Virus record (IMG/VR): IMGVR_UViG_3300029787_000253
Span: 461-27,625 of that record
Direction: 5' to 3' (one strand)
From: a virus
Length of the DNA stretch: 27,165 nt
The notes under the pieces are model-generated. The model made no database searches. It was not told the DNA's origin and worked only from the letters and a program-made list of their open reading frames with translations. Numbering within the stretch: the stretch's first letter is position 1; every line of letters starts with the position of its first letter. Positions 1 to 7,188 of the stretch are shown piece by piece. A program made the position numbers and the translations under genes.

Positions 1-12
1 TTTGACGGGTAA
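1..12 (+). CDS. 3' end of an upstream gene (partial)
   Basis: The first twelve bases read in frame as Phe-Asp-Gly-stop (TAA at 10-12). The stop lies just upstream of a clear Shine-Dalgarno (aaggag, 11-16) serving the next gene. In such a tightly packed phage genome this is probably the C-terminus of the preceding structural gene. Nothing can be said about its product. Confidence 0.35.
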   Translation, partial: FDG

Positions 13-21
13 GGAGCTTAG

Positions 22-966
22 ATGGCCAACACTACTTCAGGCTCTTATGTTTTTGATAAGAACCTAAGCATTGATGAGATTATTGAAGATGCATACGAAC
101 GTATTGGTATGCAGGGTGTTTCTGGCTATCAATTAAAAACTGCAAAAAGATCTTTAAATATTTTATTTTCAGAATGGGGAAATAGAGGATTACATTTTTG
201 GGAAGTTAAAAACCAAAGTGTGTCTTTAGTTGATGGTCAATCAGTTTATACTTTTTACAGATCACCTTCTGATGGTGCTTCCGATGGTATTAGCACAACT
301 CTATCTGCTGGAATAAATGCAGCAGTTACAACTATTGGTGTTGCGTCTGTTTCAGGAATGCCTACAGTTGGAGGAACTATTACAATTGGAACTGAACAAA
401 TTTCTTACACAGGAATTTCGTCTTTAAATTTAACAGGATGCACTAGAGGAATTAACGGAAGTACGGCAGCCGCACACAACAGTGGTGATGCAGTGTTACA
501 GTTTCCTAATGGAATAACTGATATTCAAGAATTAAATTATAGAGTTGCTTCTACAAACGTAGACACACCTATGACAAAAATTAGTAGATCTCAATATCAA
601 GGATTTTCAAATAAAACAGACAAAGGTTTGCCAACTCAATATTGGGTTCAAAGATTTATTGATAAAACAACTGTAACTTTATATTTAACTCCAGGTAGTT
701 CACAAGCTGGAAATTTTATAAATTTTTATTACACAAAAAGAATTGATGATGTAGGTGCTTATACAAATGCAACTGATGTGCCTTATAGATTTGTGCCGTG
801 TATGATTTCAGGTTTAACTTATTATTTAGCTTTAAAATATGCACCACAAAGAACACAAGAATTAAAGATGTTATATGAAGATGAATTATTAAGAGCGGAA
901 GATGAAGACGGTTCTTCTAATTCAACTTACATAGCACCTAAAATTTATTATCCTGGTATTGGTTAA
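22..966 (+). CDS. Virion neck/collar protein with inserted beta-module
   Basis: A 314-residue protein. The ATG lies 5 bases after a good Shine-Dalgarno (aaggag, 11-16). The N-terminus (about residues 14-75, with 'SIDEIIEDAYERIGMQG' and 'SEWGNRGLHFWEV') looks like a protein common in marine and other short-tailed phages, where it sits at the head-tail joint next to the adaptor. Residues about 91-160 form an inserted module ('TIGTEQISYTGIS', 'LTGCTRG', 'AAHNSGDAV') that also occurs in the next gene and in the gene at 13162. The C-terminal part (about 230-290) has the Tyr-rich beta and helical character of connector proteins. The stop overlaps the next start by one base (TAATG), so translation is probably coupled. 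The virion role is inferred from position and resemblance; the exact neck component is uncertain. Confidence 0.75.
   Translation: MANTTSGSYVFDKNLSIDEIIEDAYERIGMQGVSGYQLKTAKRSLNILFSEWGNRGLHFWEVKNQSVSLVDGQSVYTFYRSPSDGASDGISTTLSAGINAAVTTIGVASVSGMPTVGGTITIGTEQISYTGISSLNLTGCTRGINGSTAAAHNSGDAVLQFPNGITDIQELNYRVASTNVDTPMTKISRSQYQGFSNKTDKGLPTQYWVQRFIDKTTVTLYLTPGSSQAGNFINFYYTKRIDDVGAYTNATDVPYRFVPCMISGLTYYLALKYAPQRTQELKMLYEDELLRAEDEDGSSNSTYIAPKIYYPGIG
292..501 (+). repeat. Shared beta-module, copy A
   Basis: Codes for residues about 91-160 of the first full gene. The pattern is a Thr/Ser lead-in, 'TTIGVAS...GGTITIGTEQISYTGIS', 'LTGCTRG', then 'AAHNSGDAV'. Two diverged copies lie in the genes at 966 and 13162. 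It resembles a small beta-domain inserted into otherwise unrelated virion proteins. Confidence 0.65.
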
Positions 967-1781
967 TGACTACTTTTTCACAAGGTAAATACGCTTTAGC
1001 TATTTCTGACAGATCAGGTATGGCTTTTCCATACAACGAAATGGTTAGAGAATGGAATGGTGCATTTGTGCATATTTCAGAGTTTGAACCAAAACAACCA
1101 CAATTAGATCCCAAGCCTACAAGTGCAGATCCACAAGCTTTACAAAGAGCAAGACCTGCAAGAACAGAATTTCCAACAGAAGATTTTTTACCAGACAACC
1201 CTATTACAACTGCAGCTGCTGATGCTACAGTATCAATAGCATTTGAAAATGGAGCAATGCAAGTAAATGATTTTGTTAGATTAAGAAATATAAAATCACC
1301 AGTAGGTGGTGTTGCAATAGCTACTCTACAATTATCTACAACTTTAACTTCTGACATTACTGCAACAGCAGACACTATAGTATTAGATGTTGCTTCTATT
1401 TTTCCAACATCTGGTTTTGTTGTAATAGAAAAAGTAAATTCTGTAACCGGTAGATTTGAAAATGAAGTTATTCAATATACAGGAATAAGTGGCACGTCTT
1501 TAACAGGTTGTACTAGAGGAACTAGCGCACCTTACAGAGGAGTGTCTCCAGAAAAAACAATTGCCAGTGCTCACTCTTCAGGAGCTAAAGTATTTGGTGC
1601 ATATAAAATATCTTTTCTTGAAGAAACACAAGGACTTGCTGGATATAATGATAGCAGTGGTAATCCTGCTTTTGTAACAACCCAGGTAGGTTTTGGTTTT
1701 GAATTAGCAAATAATGCTACTAGCGCAGAAACAGGGGGCGGTTTTCAATGTACAATTGGACCCGTAAATGATAGAGCTTAG
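966..1781 (+). CDS. Conserved virion structural protein, unknown role
   Basis: A 271-residue protein whose ATG overlaps the upstream stop (TAATG). The N-terminal 70 residues ('ALAISDRSGMAFPYNEMVRE', 'HISEFEPKQPQLDPKP', 'ADPQALQRARPAR') are of a type I associate with structural genes of marine phages beside the adaptor; no function is known to me. Residues about 85-118 look like a short beta-segment. Residues about 124-210 are the second copy of the inserted module ('ENEVIQYTGISGTSLTGCTR'), and a beta-rich C-terminus follows. The module here is longer than in the upstream gene because of an extra loop before the 'SAHSSGAKVF' end. A tail-neck or collar surface role is inferred from position only. 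Confidence 0.65.
   Translation: MTTFSQGKYALAISDRSGMAFPYNEMVREWNGAFVHISEFEPKQPQLDPKPTSADPQALQRARPARTEFPTEDFLPDNPITTAAADATVSIAFENGAMQVNDFVRLRNIKSPVGGVAIATLQLSTTLTSDITATADTIVLDVASIFPTSGFVVIEKVNSVTGRFENEVIQYTGISGTSLTGCTRGTSAPYRGVSPEKTIASAHSSGAKVFGAYKISFLEETQGLAGYNDSSGNPAFVTTQVGFGFELANNATSAETGGGFQCTIGPVNDRA
1335..1595 (+). repeat. Shared beta-module, copy B
   Basis: Residues about 124-210 of the gene at 966. It shares with copy A the string 'YTGIS', 'LTGCTRG' and 'AHSSGA', and also at the DNA level (for example ctttaacagg followed by actagagga). Loop lengths differ from copy A, so the duplication is old or the modules were acquired separately. Confidence 0.65.
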
Positions 1782-1783
1782 TT

Positions 1784-2548
1784 ATGTCAGGAATTTCAAA
1801 ATATACATACGATACATTAAAACAAGCTATTCAAGATTACACTGAAGTTGGTACAGATGTTTTTACAACAACTATTTTAGATGGAATTATAATGGCTGCT
1901 GAAATGAGAATTAATCAAGAGCTTCCCATGGATGCAGATAGATTTGTACAAGAAGGTACTTTAGTTGCAAATGATAACACTATCAACGCACCGGCTGGAA
2001 CTTTATTTATTAGAGGCATAGAGGTATTTAATTCAACAGCTAACACAGAAGGCAATGGAACTTGGTTAGAGAAAAAAGATCAAACTTATCTTGCTGAATT
2101 TGTAGATAGAAAATTTGGTCCTTCGGGAGAAATACAATCTCCTACGGATACTGCTAATTCTGTAACAGGTTTCCCTAAATATTACGCTATGTTTGGAGGA
2201 GCTACTAGCAATACCACTACCACTTCTGGGGGTATGTACATAGCACCTACACCAGACGCAAATTATTTATTTAGAGTATATTATAATAAATATCCCACAG
2301 GACTAGGTTCTGGCGGAGATGGGACTGCCGAAACTTATTTAAGCACCTATTTTCCACAAGGCTTATTATATGCTTGTTTAGTAGAAGCTTATGGATTTTT
2401 AAAAGGTCCAACTGATATGTTGACATTATACGAAAATAAATATAAAAATGCAGTACAACAGTTTGCAGGAATGCAACTAGGTAGACGAAGACGAGACGAT
2501 TACACTGACGGAACAGTTAGAATACCAGTTAAGTCCCCGTCTCCATAA
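1784..2548 (+). CDS. Head-tail adaptor protein (SU10-like)
   Basis: A 254-residue protein. The N-terminus ('YTYDTLKQAIQDYTEV...FTTTILDGIIMAAEMRINQE') and the following 'VANDNTINAPAGTLFIRGIEV' match the pattern of the adaptor family that docks on the portal in SU10-like and many marine short-tailed phages. An all-helical N-terminal part and a C-terminal helix pair ('YLSTYFPQGLLYACLVEAYG', about 181-200, then 'LYENKYKNAVQQF') frame a beta region, as expected for a connector. It starts three bases after the preceding stop with only a weak ribosome-binding site, so it probably depends on coupling. The family assignment rests on motif memory, not on an alignment. Confidence 0.75.
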   Translation: MSGISKYTYDTLKQAIQDYTEVGTDVFTTTILDGIIMAAEMRINQELPMDADRFVQEGTLVANDNTINAPAGTLFIRGIEVFNSTANTEGNGTWLEKKDQTYLAEFVDRKFGPSGEIQSPTDTANSVTGFPKYYAMFGGATSNTTTTSGGMYIAPTPDANYLFRVYYNKYPTGLGSGGDGTAETYLSTYFPQGLLYACLVEAYGFLKGPTDMLTLYENKYKNAVQQFAGMQLGRRRRDDYTDGTVRIPVKSPSP

Positions 2549-2551
2549 ATG

Positions 2552-2570
2552 AGGAGAAAAAATTATGGCA
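2552..2570 (+). repeat. 19-bp translation-start repeat, copy 1
   Basis: The segment from the Shine-Dalgarno (aggag) through the ATG and second codon (GCA) is identical over 19 bases to 4502-4520. It is a strong ribosome-binding site for the small structural gene at 2565. Confidence 0.8.
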
Positions 2571-3005
2571 ATAACATCAGCGATATGTAACAGCTTTAAA
2601 AATCAAGTTTTAACAGCTACACATAACTTTACGGCGTCTACAGGAAACACATTTAAAATAGCTTTATACACAAGTTCAGCAACTTTAAGTGCGTCGACTA
2701 CAGCTTATTCTAGTTCTAACGAAATCACAAACTCTTCTGGATCTGCTTACTCAGCAGGCGGAAAAGCATTAACTAACATCACACCGTCATTAGATGGATC
2801 AACAGCTTGTGTTGACTTTGATGATATATCTTGGACATCTGCTTCTTTTACAGCAAACGGATGTTTAATTTATAATGATACGGCAACAGGTGATCCTGCA
2901 GTTTGCGCAGTAGCATTTGGTGGAGATAAAACAGTTTCGTCTGGAACTTTTACAGTTCAATTCCCTGCAAAGGCAGCAACAACAGCTATAGTAAGAATAG
3001 CATAA
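2565..3005 (+). CDS. Small beta-rich virion protein
   Basis: A 146-residue Ser/Thr/Ala-rich protein with no Trp except in 'DDISWTSASFTA' (about 88-97). The pattern of alternating hydrophobic and Ser/Thr residues and the ending 'TFTVQFPAKAATTAIVRIA' suggest a beta-sandwich. Similar small proteins are annotated only as structural or hypothetical in marine phages. It sits between the adaptor and the first fibre-type gene and has a strong ribosome-binding site, consistent with a well-expressed decoration or tail-surface protein. No catalytic motif is visible. The exact role is unknown; a head-decoration or collar-fibre protein are both possible. Confidence 0.6.
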   Translation: MAITSAICNSFKNQVLTATHNFTASTGNTFKIALYTSSATLSASTTAYSSSNEITNSSGSAYSAGGKALTNITPSLDGSTACVDFDDISWTSASFTANGCLIYNDTATGDPAVCAVAFGGDKTVSSGTFTVQFPAKAATTAIVRIA

Positions 3006-3010
3006 GGAGG
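3004..3010 (+). promoter_or_regulatory. Very strong Shine-Dalgarno for the cupredoxin-like gene
   Basis: aaggagg lies 8 bases before the ATG at 3019 and overlaps the stop of the previous gene. It is one of the best ribosome-binding sites in the window and fixes the start of the cupredoxin-like fibre protein. Confidence 0.75.
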
Positions 3011-3018
3011 TAGTCCTT

Positions 3019-4503
3019 ATGTCTGTTGCTAGAACGTACACCGTAACGGTGCAGAGCACCGGTTATGGAAATAAATATTACATTGATGGCGTTCAACAAG
3101 CCACTATAGTTCTCGCAAAAGGAATTACTTATAAGTTTGATGTTTCTGACAGTAGTGTCGGAGGACACCCTTTTAAATTTTCTACAACCAGTGACGGAAC
3201 ACATGGCGGAGGAAGTGAATACACTACCGGTGTAACAACTTCTGGAACCGCTGGAGACGCTGGAGCGTACGTACAAATTTCTGTAGCTGACAGTGCTCCA
3301 AGCACATTATATTATTATTGTCAGTATCACTCAGGCATGGGCGGTTCTGCAACTATTACGACTTCCGACGCTTATGGGATGATACCATGGAATTATAATT
3401 CATGGGCTTCAAATACTTCTTCTGTTCCTCTAACAGGTTTACAAGCAACAACAGCCCTAGGAACACCAGATGCTTTTCCAAGTTTAGGTTGGGGTCGTTC
3501 TGCATGGGGCGATAATTCGTGGGGTGTAGATTATACTGCCGTACAATTAACAGCACCGTCGGCAGCAACAACAGCCGTAGGAACACCAGAAGCTTATCCA
3601 GGAACAGGTTGGGGTAGACTTCAATGGGGTAACTCTGGATGGGGCGTAGCTTACAGTGTTTTAATTGGAGTGACAGGAGATGCACCTGCTGGATTAACAG
3701 CTTCTGTGGGAGCAGTAATAGGTGAACAGTTTTTAGATGTTCCTTTAACAGCTCCTTCAAATCAAGGTGTATCTGCCATTGGTTCTATAACCACTCAACA
3801 AATAACACCAGTACCTTTAACAGCTCCAAGTCAAATGATTTCTGAGATTGGAGATTTTGATAATGCAGGAACTTTAGTAGGTTGGGGTAGAAATGGTTGG
3901 GGTGAAGAACCTTACGGAGATTCATTTAATAAATTAGTTCAGCCTTCAGGTCTTGCTGCAACTTCAAGTGTAGGAGCTATTATTCCTGACGGAATGATAA
4001 TTGGAATAACAGCACCATCGGCAGCAACTTCAGCTTTAGGTTCAGTTGGGTTAGAGTTTGGTGCAGACACTCAACCTATATCGGGTCTGTCAGTTACTTC
4101 AAGTGTAGGACAAGTTGTTGCTGGAATTGGTGTTGCATTAACAGGACTAGCTGCAACTTCAAGTGTAGGAGCAATAACTCCTGCAGATGTGGTTGGACTA
4201 ACTGGTTTACAAGCTACTTCAGCTCTCGGAACCGCACAGGCTAACAATACTGAAATTGTAACGCCGACAGGTCTTACTGCAACTTCAAGTGTAGGGTCTA
4301 TTGTTGTTGGGATAGGAGTTCCTTTAACTGCACCAAGCGCTGCAACGTCAAGTGTAGGTGCAATAGTGCCTGCAGATGTTGTAGGATTAACAGGGGTTGA
4401 AGCTACCTCAGAAATTGGTACAACAGGCTTTGGAACATTGGCATACAAAGATATTGACATAACCGGCAATACTTCGTATACAGATGTAAATCACGCTGCG
4501 TAG
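3019..4503 (+). CDS. Virion protein: cupredoxin-like head plus tandem repeats
   Basis: A 494-residue protein. Residues about 5-115 look like a cupredoxin fold with a candidate type-1 copper site: His50 ('GGHPFKFS'), then Cys101, His104 and Met107 in 'YYYCQYHSGMGG'. Plastocyanin-like proteins use the same His, Cys-x2-His and Met ligands, with a somewhat longer His-Met gap. Residues about 138-470 hold about 13 repeats of the type 'LTGLAATSSVGAI' or 'LTAPSAATSSVGAI', spaced roughly 20-40 residues, typical of marine phage fibres. Three Trp-rich stretches (157-169, 197-209, 288-300; pattern GWGRxxWG) lie between early repeats. A structural, exposed tail or fibre role is likely; whether copper binds and whether it serves stability or redox is unknown. 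Confidence 0.7.
   Translation: MSVARTYTVTVQSTGYGNKYYIDGVQQATIVLAKGITYKFDVSDSSVGGHPFKFSTTSDGTHGGGSEYTTGVTTSGTAGDAGAYVQISVADSAPSTLYYYCQYHSGMGGSATITTSDAYGMIPWNYNSWASNTSSVPLTGLQATTALGTPDAFPSLGWGRSAWGDNSWGVDYTAVQLTAPSAATTAVGTPEAYPGTGWGRLQWGNSGWGVAYSVLIGVTGDAPAGLTASVGAVIGEQFLDVPLTAPSNQGVSAIGSITTQQITPVPLTAPSQMISEIGDFDNAGTLVGWGRNGWGEEPYGDSFNKLVQPSGLAATSSVGAIIPDGMIIGITAPSAATSALGSVGLEFGADTQPISGLSVTSSVGQVVAGIGVALTGLAATSSVGAITPADVVGLTGLQATSALGTAQANNTEIVTPTGLTATSSVGSIVVGIGVPLTAPSAATSSVGAIVPADVVGLTGVEATSEIGTTGFGTLAYKDIDITGNTSYTDVNHAA
3430..4428 (+). repeat. Tandem coding repeats (GLxATSSVGxI type)
   Basis: About 13 diverged copies coding for a core of Leu-Thr-(Gly/Ala-Pro)-x-x-Ala-Thr-Ser-x-(Val/Leu/Ile)-Gly-x-Ile. 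The DNA also repeats, for example gcaacttcaagtgtagga recurs several times between about 3958 and 4300. Later copies are more alike than earlier ones, which suggests recent expansion at the 3' end. Confidence 0.75.
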
Positions 4504-4520
4504 GAGAAAAAATTATGGCA
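4502..4520 (+). repeat. 19-bp translation-start repeat, copy 2
   Basis: Identical over 19 bases to 2552-2570, covering the Shine-Dalgarno, spacer, ATG and GCA codon. It is the ribosome-binding site of the fibre gene at 4515. A shorter version (aaattatggcaata) starts the gene at 17164. Confidence 0.8.
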
Positions 4521-5819
4521 TCAACATACACACCTTTAGGGGTCGAATTAATGGCAACCGGCGAAAATGCTGGTACTTGGGGAACAAAAACTAATACAAA
4601 TTTATCGATAGTAGAACAAATATCTGGTGGATATAAAGTACAAACTTTAAATGCTGCAGGGACTGGAGCAAATACAACAGCTTTAGCCGTAGCAGATGGA
4701 TCTGCCGGTGCTACACTAGCAACTAGAATTATTGTTTTAGGTGCAGAGTCACCAGAAGCAATTACAGGAAATAAAATTGTTACAGTGCCTAATGATGTAG
4801 AAAATTTTTACATAATAAAAAACAGCACGAGTGGTGCTTACACAGTACAATTTAAAACAGCATCTGGATCAGGCGGAACAGTAACATGGGCTGCTACTGA
4901 TAAAGATTGGAAAATTATTTATGTAGATGGCGCTGGAAGTAATCCAAGCGTTGTTGATACAGGAATGGTATCAGCAGCTAGTGTTTCAACGCTAACTAAC
5001 AAAACTTTAACTTCACCAGCAATTGGAACTTCGATTTTAGATACTAACGGAAATGAACTTGCGCTTTTAACAGCTACTGGTTCTGCGGTTAATGAGTTTA
5101 CAATTGCAAACGCAGCTACGGGTGCGGGACCTACTCTTTCATCTACTGGTGGTGATACAAATATTGACATTAACGTAACTCCAAAAGGAACAGGAGACGT
5201 TGTTCTTGCAGGTGATACTGTAAAAGTTGGAGACTCAGGAGCAGCAGCAGTTTTAACTTCAAACGGAGCAGGAACTCTAACAGTAACTACTGGCGGAGCA
5301 ACTGACTTAGTTTTAAACACAAACAGCGGTACAAACTCTGGATCGTTTACAATCACAGATGCGGCTAACTCTGACATGACTGCAGCCCCTAATGGCTATG
5401 GAAGATTTACTGTTGATGGTCAAGGTAAGATCGAAAGTCTTGCAGAAAAAATTACAATAGAAGCTACGGCTGCTACAGGTACAAAAACATTTGATGTATT
5501 AACACAAGCTCTTTTATACTACACTTCAAATGCTTCAGGAGACTGGACTTTAAATATTAGAGGTGATGGTTCTACAGCTTTAAACACTATTATGGATACA
5601 GGTGAGTCAGTAACAATTGCTCACATGGTAACTATTGGTGGTTCTGAATATAGAAATAGTGCTGTTCAAGTTGATGGCAGTAGTATAACTCCTGAATGGC
5701 AGGGTGGTTCTGCACCTACAGAAGGGAATACTAACTCAATAGATGTATACACATACACTATTATTAAAACTGGGGATGCCTCATTTACAGCTCTAGCAGC
5801 GCAAACACAATTTGCATAG
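4515..5819 (+). CDS. Tail fibre-like virion protein
   Basis: A 434-residue protein. Its N-terminus ('YTPLGVELMATGENAGTWGT', then 'TNTNLSIVEQISGGY') is the anchor-type N-terminus I recall from many marine phage fibre genes. Residues about 95-150 have a beta pattern with 'ENFYIIKNSTSGAYTVQFKT'. Residues about 160-300 are rich in Thr, Gly, Asn and Ser, with fibre-like segments 'TLTNKTLTSPAIGTSI' and 'INVTPKGTGDVVLAG'. The C-terminal 100 residues ('YYTSNASGDWTLNIRGDG', 'VTIAHMVTIGG') look like a compact beta end domain. No chaperone or protease motif is seen. It is followed after 8 bases by the glycine-rich gene with its own Shine-Dalgarno. A fibre role is well supported; receptor specificity is unknown. 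Confidence 0.75.
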   Translation: MASTYTPLGVELMATGENAGTWGTKTNTNLSIVEQISGGYKVQTLNAAGTGANTTALAVADGSAGATLATRIIVLGAESPEAITGNKIVTVPNDVENFYIIKNSTSGAYTVQFKTASGSGGTVTWAATDKDWKIIYVDGAGSNPSVVDTGMVSAASVSTLTNKTLTSPAIGTSILDTNGNELALLTATGSAVNEFTIANAATGAGPTLSSTGGDTNIDINVTPKGTGDVVLAGDTVKVGDSGAAAVLTSNGAGTLTVTTGGATDLVLNTNSGTNSGSFTITDAANSDMTAAPNGYGRFTVDGQGKIESLAEKITIEATAATGTKTFDVLTQALLYYTSNASGDWTLNIRGDGSTALNTIMDTGESVTIAHMVTIGGSEYRNSAVQVDGSSITPEWQGGSAPTEGNTNSIDVYTYTIIKTGDASFTALAAQTQFA

Positions 5820-5827
5820 GAGGATAA

Positions 5828-6718
5828 ATGGTAATTAGATCAACAAGAGGCGGAGGTTCTTTCCCAAGTCTCATAGGTGGCGGACCTAAATTCATGGAAG
5901 CTTCTGGGGGTAGTGTTTCTACTTCTGGAGATTATAAAATACACACATTTAATTCTGGTGGTTCGTTTGTCGTTTCTAAATTAGGAACGGACGGAACATA
6001 CGGAAAAGCTGTTAATGCTGCTTTAGTAGGCGGCGGAGGCGGCGGCGGTGGCGAACACGGCGGCGGAGGCGGCGGTGGAGGCCAAATAGACATGGGTAAT
6101 GCTATGCTTACTGTTGCAAAAGATACTTACAATATTGGAATAGGCTCTGGTGGATCTGCTGGCGGCGGATCAGGACCAGGCGGAGGAGTCGGAGGCGACT
6201 CAACTATGGGTTCTTTGTTAACTGCTAAAGGCGGTGGCGGAGGAGCTGGATGGAGTCAAGGTTCCGATGATGGTGGATCTGGTGGTGGATCCGGCGGAGG
6301 AAACTCTTACAACGGTGGTAATGGTACTCAACCATCACAACCAGGAAACTCAGGAACTTACGGACATGGAAATTCTGGAGGATCAGGACAATATTCTCAC
6401 CACGGTTCAGGTGGTGGCGGAGCTGGTAACGGCGGACAACCAGGACCTTCAAGACCAGGTGGTATCGGAGGAAGCGGTGGAAATGGAAGAGCAGATCAAA
6501 TTACAGGAACAACGAGATCAGGCGGCGGTGGCGGCGGATCTTGGGGTGGAACATCTTCAGGCGGAAACGGCGGAGGTGGAAGTGGACCATCTAACCCACA
6601 TACAGGACAACCAGGAACTAATAACCTCGGCGGTGGCGGAGGTGGCGGTGGCCAAGGTAAAGGTCCCGGCTCTACTGGTGGAACTGGATTTGCTGTAGTA
6701 AAGGTTAAATTTCAATAA
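5828..6718 (+). CDS. Glycine-rich tail fibre / adhesin
   Basis: A 296-residue protein whose residues about 67-285 are dominated by glycine, including runs of eight at 68-75 and 78-85 interrupted by 'EH' and further runs near 232-237 and 268-275. Such sequences in phage adhesins can form packed polyglycine-II helices, as in the S16 gp38 tip. Short non-Gly segments with Ser, Asn, His, Gln and aromatic residues between runs would supply the binding loops. Six X-Pro-Gly triplets occur (Pro 117, 172, 205, 210, 262, 280). The N-terminus (about 25-66) and C-terminus ('TGFAVVKVKFQ') are beta-like caps. The strong Shine-Dalgarno 'taggagga' (5817-5824) fixes the start, and the stop overlaps the next ATG by one base. 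GGC and GGA codons make this locally GC-rich in an AT-rich genome. A distal receptor-binding role is inferred. Confidence 0.75.
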   Translation: MVIRSTRGGGSFPSLIGGGPKFMEASGGSVSTSGDYKIHTFNSGGSFVVSKLGTDGTYGKAVNAALVGGGGGGGGEHGGGGGGGGQIDMGNAMLTVAKDTYNIGIGSGGSAGGGSGPGGGVGGDSTMGSLLTAKGGGGGAGWSQGSDDGGSGGGSGGGNSYNGGNGTQPSQPGNSGTYGHGNSGGSGQYSHHGSGGGGAGNGGQPGPSRPGGIGGSGGNGRADQITGTTRSGGGGGGSWGGTSSGGNGGGGSGPSNPHTGQPGTNNLGGGGGGGGQGKGPGSTGGTGFAVVKVKFQ

Positions 6719-7149
6719 TGGCTGATAAAATATTTGCAATAATGGATGGTTCTAATATCGTTACAAACGTAATGGTAGTAGACGCTACTGATGAAGCAGA
6801 TGGAATTTCAAAAGTTAGAACTATAATAGCAAACCCAACTGCGGTAGTTGCTGAAACATTTGAAAATGCAACGGATGCATCTACAAGATATAATTACGCA
6901 AGAATAGGTGGAACATGGGATCCAAGCAATGTTGCTTATTACGACCCAAGACCTTATACTTCTTGGACTTTAAACAGCGATTATCGATGGATTGCACCCG
7001 TAACAACACCCAATACAAATTATGTTGGAGACGTCTATGTGGTTTCTGAATGGGATGAAGCAGGTCAAAAATGGAATGGTTTAAATACAACCACTAATGT
7101 AGTGGAATATGTATGGAACCCTGCTACATTAGCTTGGGATACAGTTTAA
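6718..7149 (+). CDS. Small conserved marine-phage protein, unknown function
   Basis: A 143-residue acidic protein. It opens with a compact domain ('KIFAIMDGSNIVTNVMVVDA') and has a Tyr/Trp-rich centre ('YYDPRPYTSWTLNSDYRWIA', about 78-97) and the end 'EYVWNPATLAWDTV'. I associate the DPRPY-SW-LN-DYRW pattern with small proteins next to fibre genes in cyanophages and other marine phages. No enzymatic motif is seen. The start codon overlaps the glycine-rich gene stop (TAATG), and it is the last gene of the fibre block before the oxygenase island. A fibre accessory, cap or assembly role is plausible but unproven. Confidence 0.6.
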   Translation: MADKIFAIMDGSNIVTNVMVVDATDEADGISKVRTIIANPTAVVAETFENATDASTRYNYARIGGTWDPSNVAYYDPRPYTSWTLNSDYRWIAPVTTPNTNYVGDVYVVSEWDEAGQKWNGLNTTTNVVEYVWNPATLAWDTV

Positions 7150-7174
7150 TATTGATATAAAAATAAAACATGAT

Positions 7175-7180
7175 AAAAGG
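7175..7180 (+). promoter_or_regulatory. Ribosome-binding site choosing the first oxygenase start
   Basis: The purine stretch aaaagg lies 8 bases before the ATG at 7189. It overlaps the upstream in-frame GTG at 7180, which therefore lacks a usable ribosome-binding site. This favours the ATG. No convincing promoter is visible in the 39 bases between the fibre block and this gene. Confidence 0.5.
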
Positions 7181-7188
7181 TGTTTAGA

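Noticed and set aside
3430-4428. CRISPR-like repeats
   Set aside because: The repeats are in frame, coding, irregularly spaced and lack unique spacers; they are protein repeats.
4071-5377. Two - strand open frames (4071-4469 and 4919-5377)
   Set aside because: They are reverse readings of the repeat and fibre genes, with repeated low-complexity sequence that mirrors the + strand repeats.
6234-6698. 154-codon open frame inside the glycine-rich gene, + strand
   Set aside because: It is an out-of-frame reading of GGN-rich DNA with no ribosome-binding site; composition alone keeps it open.
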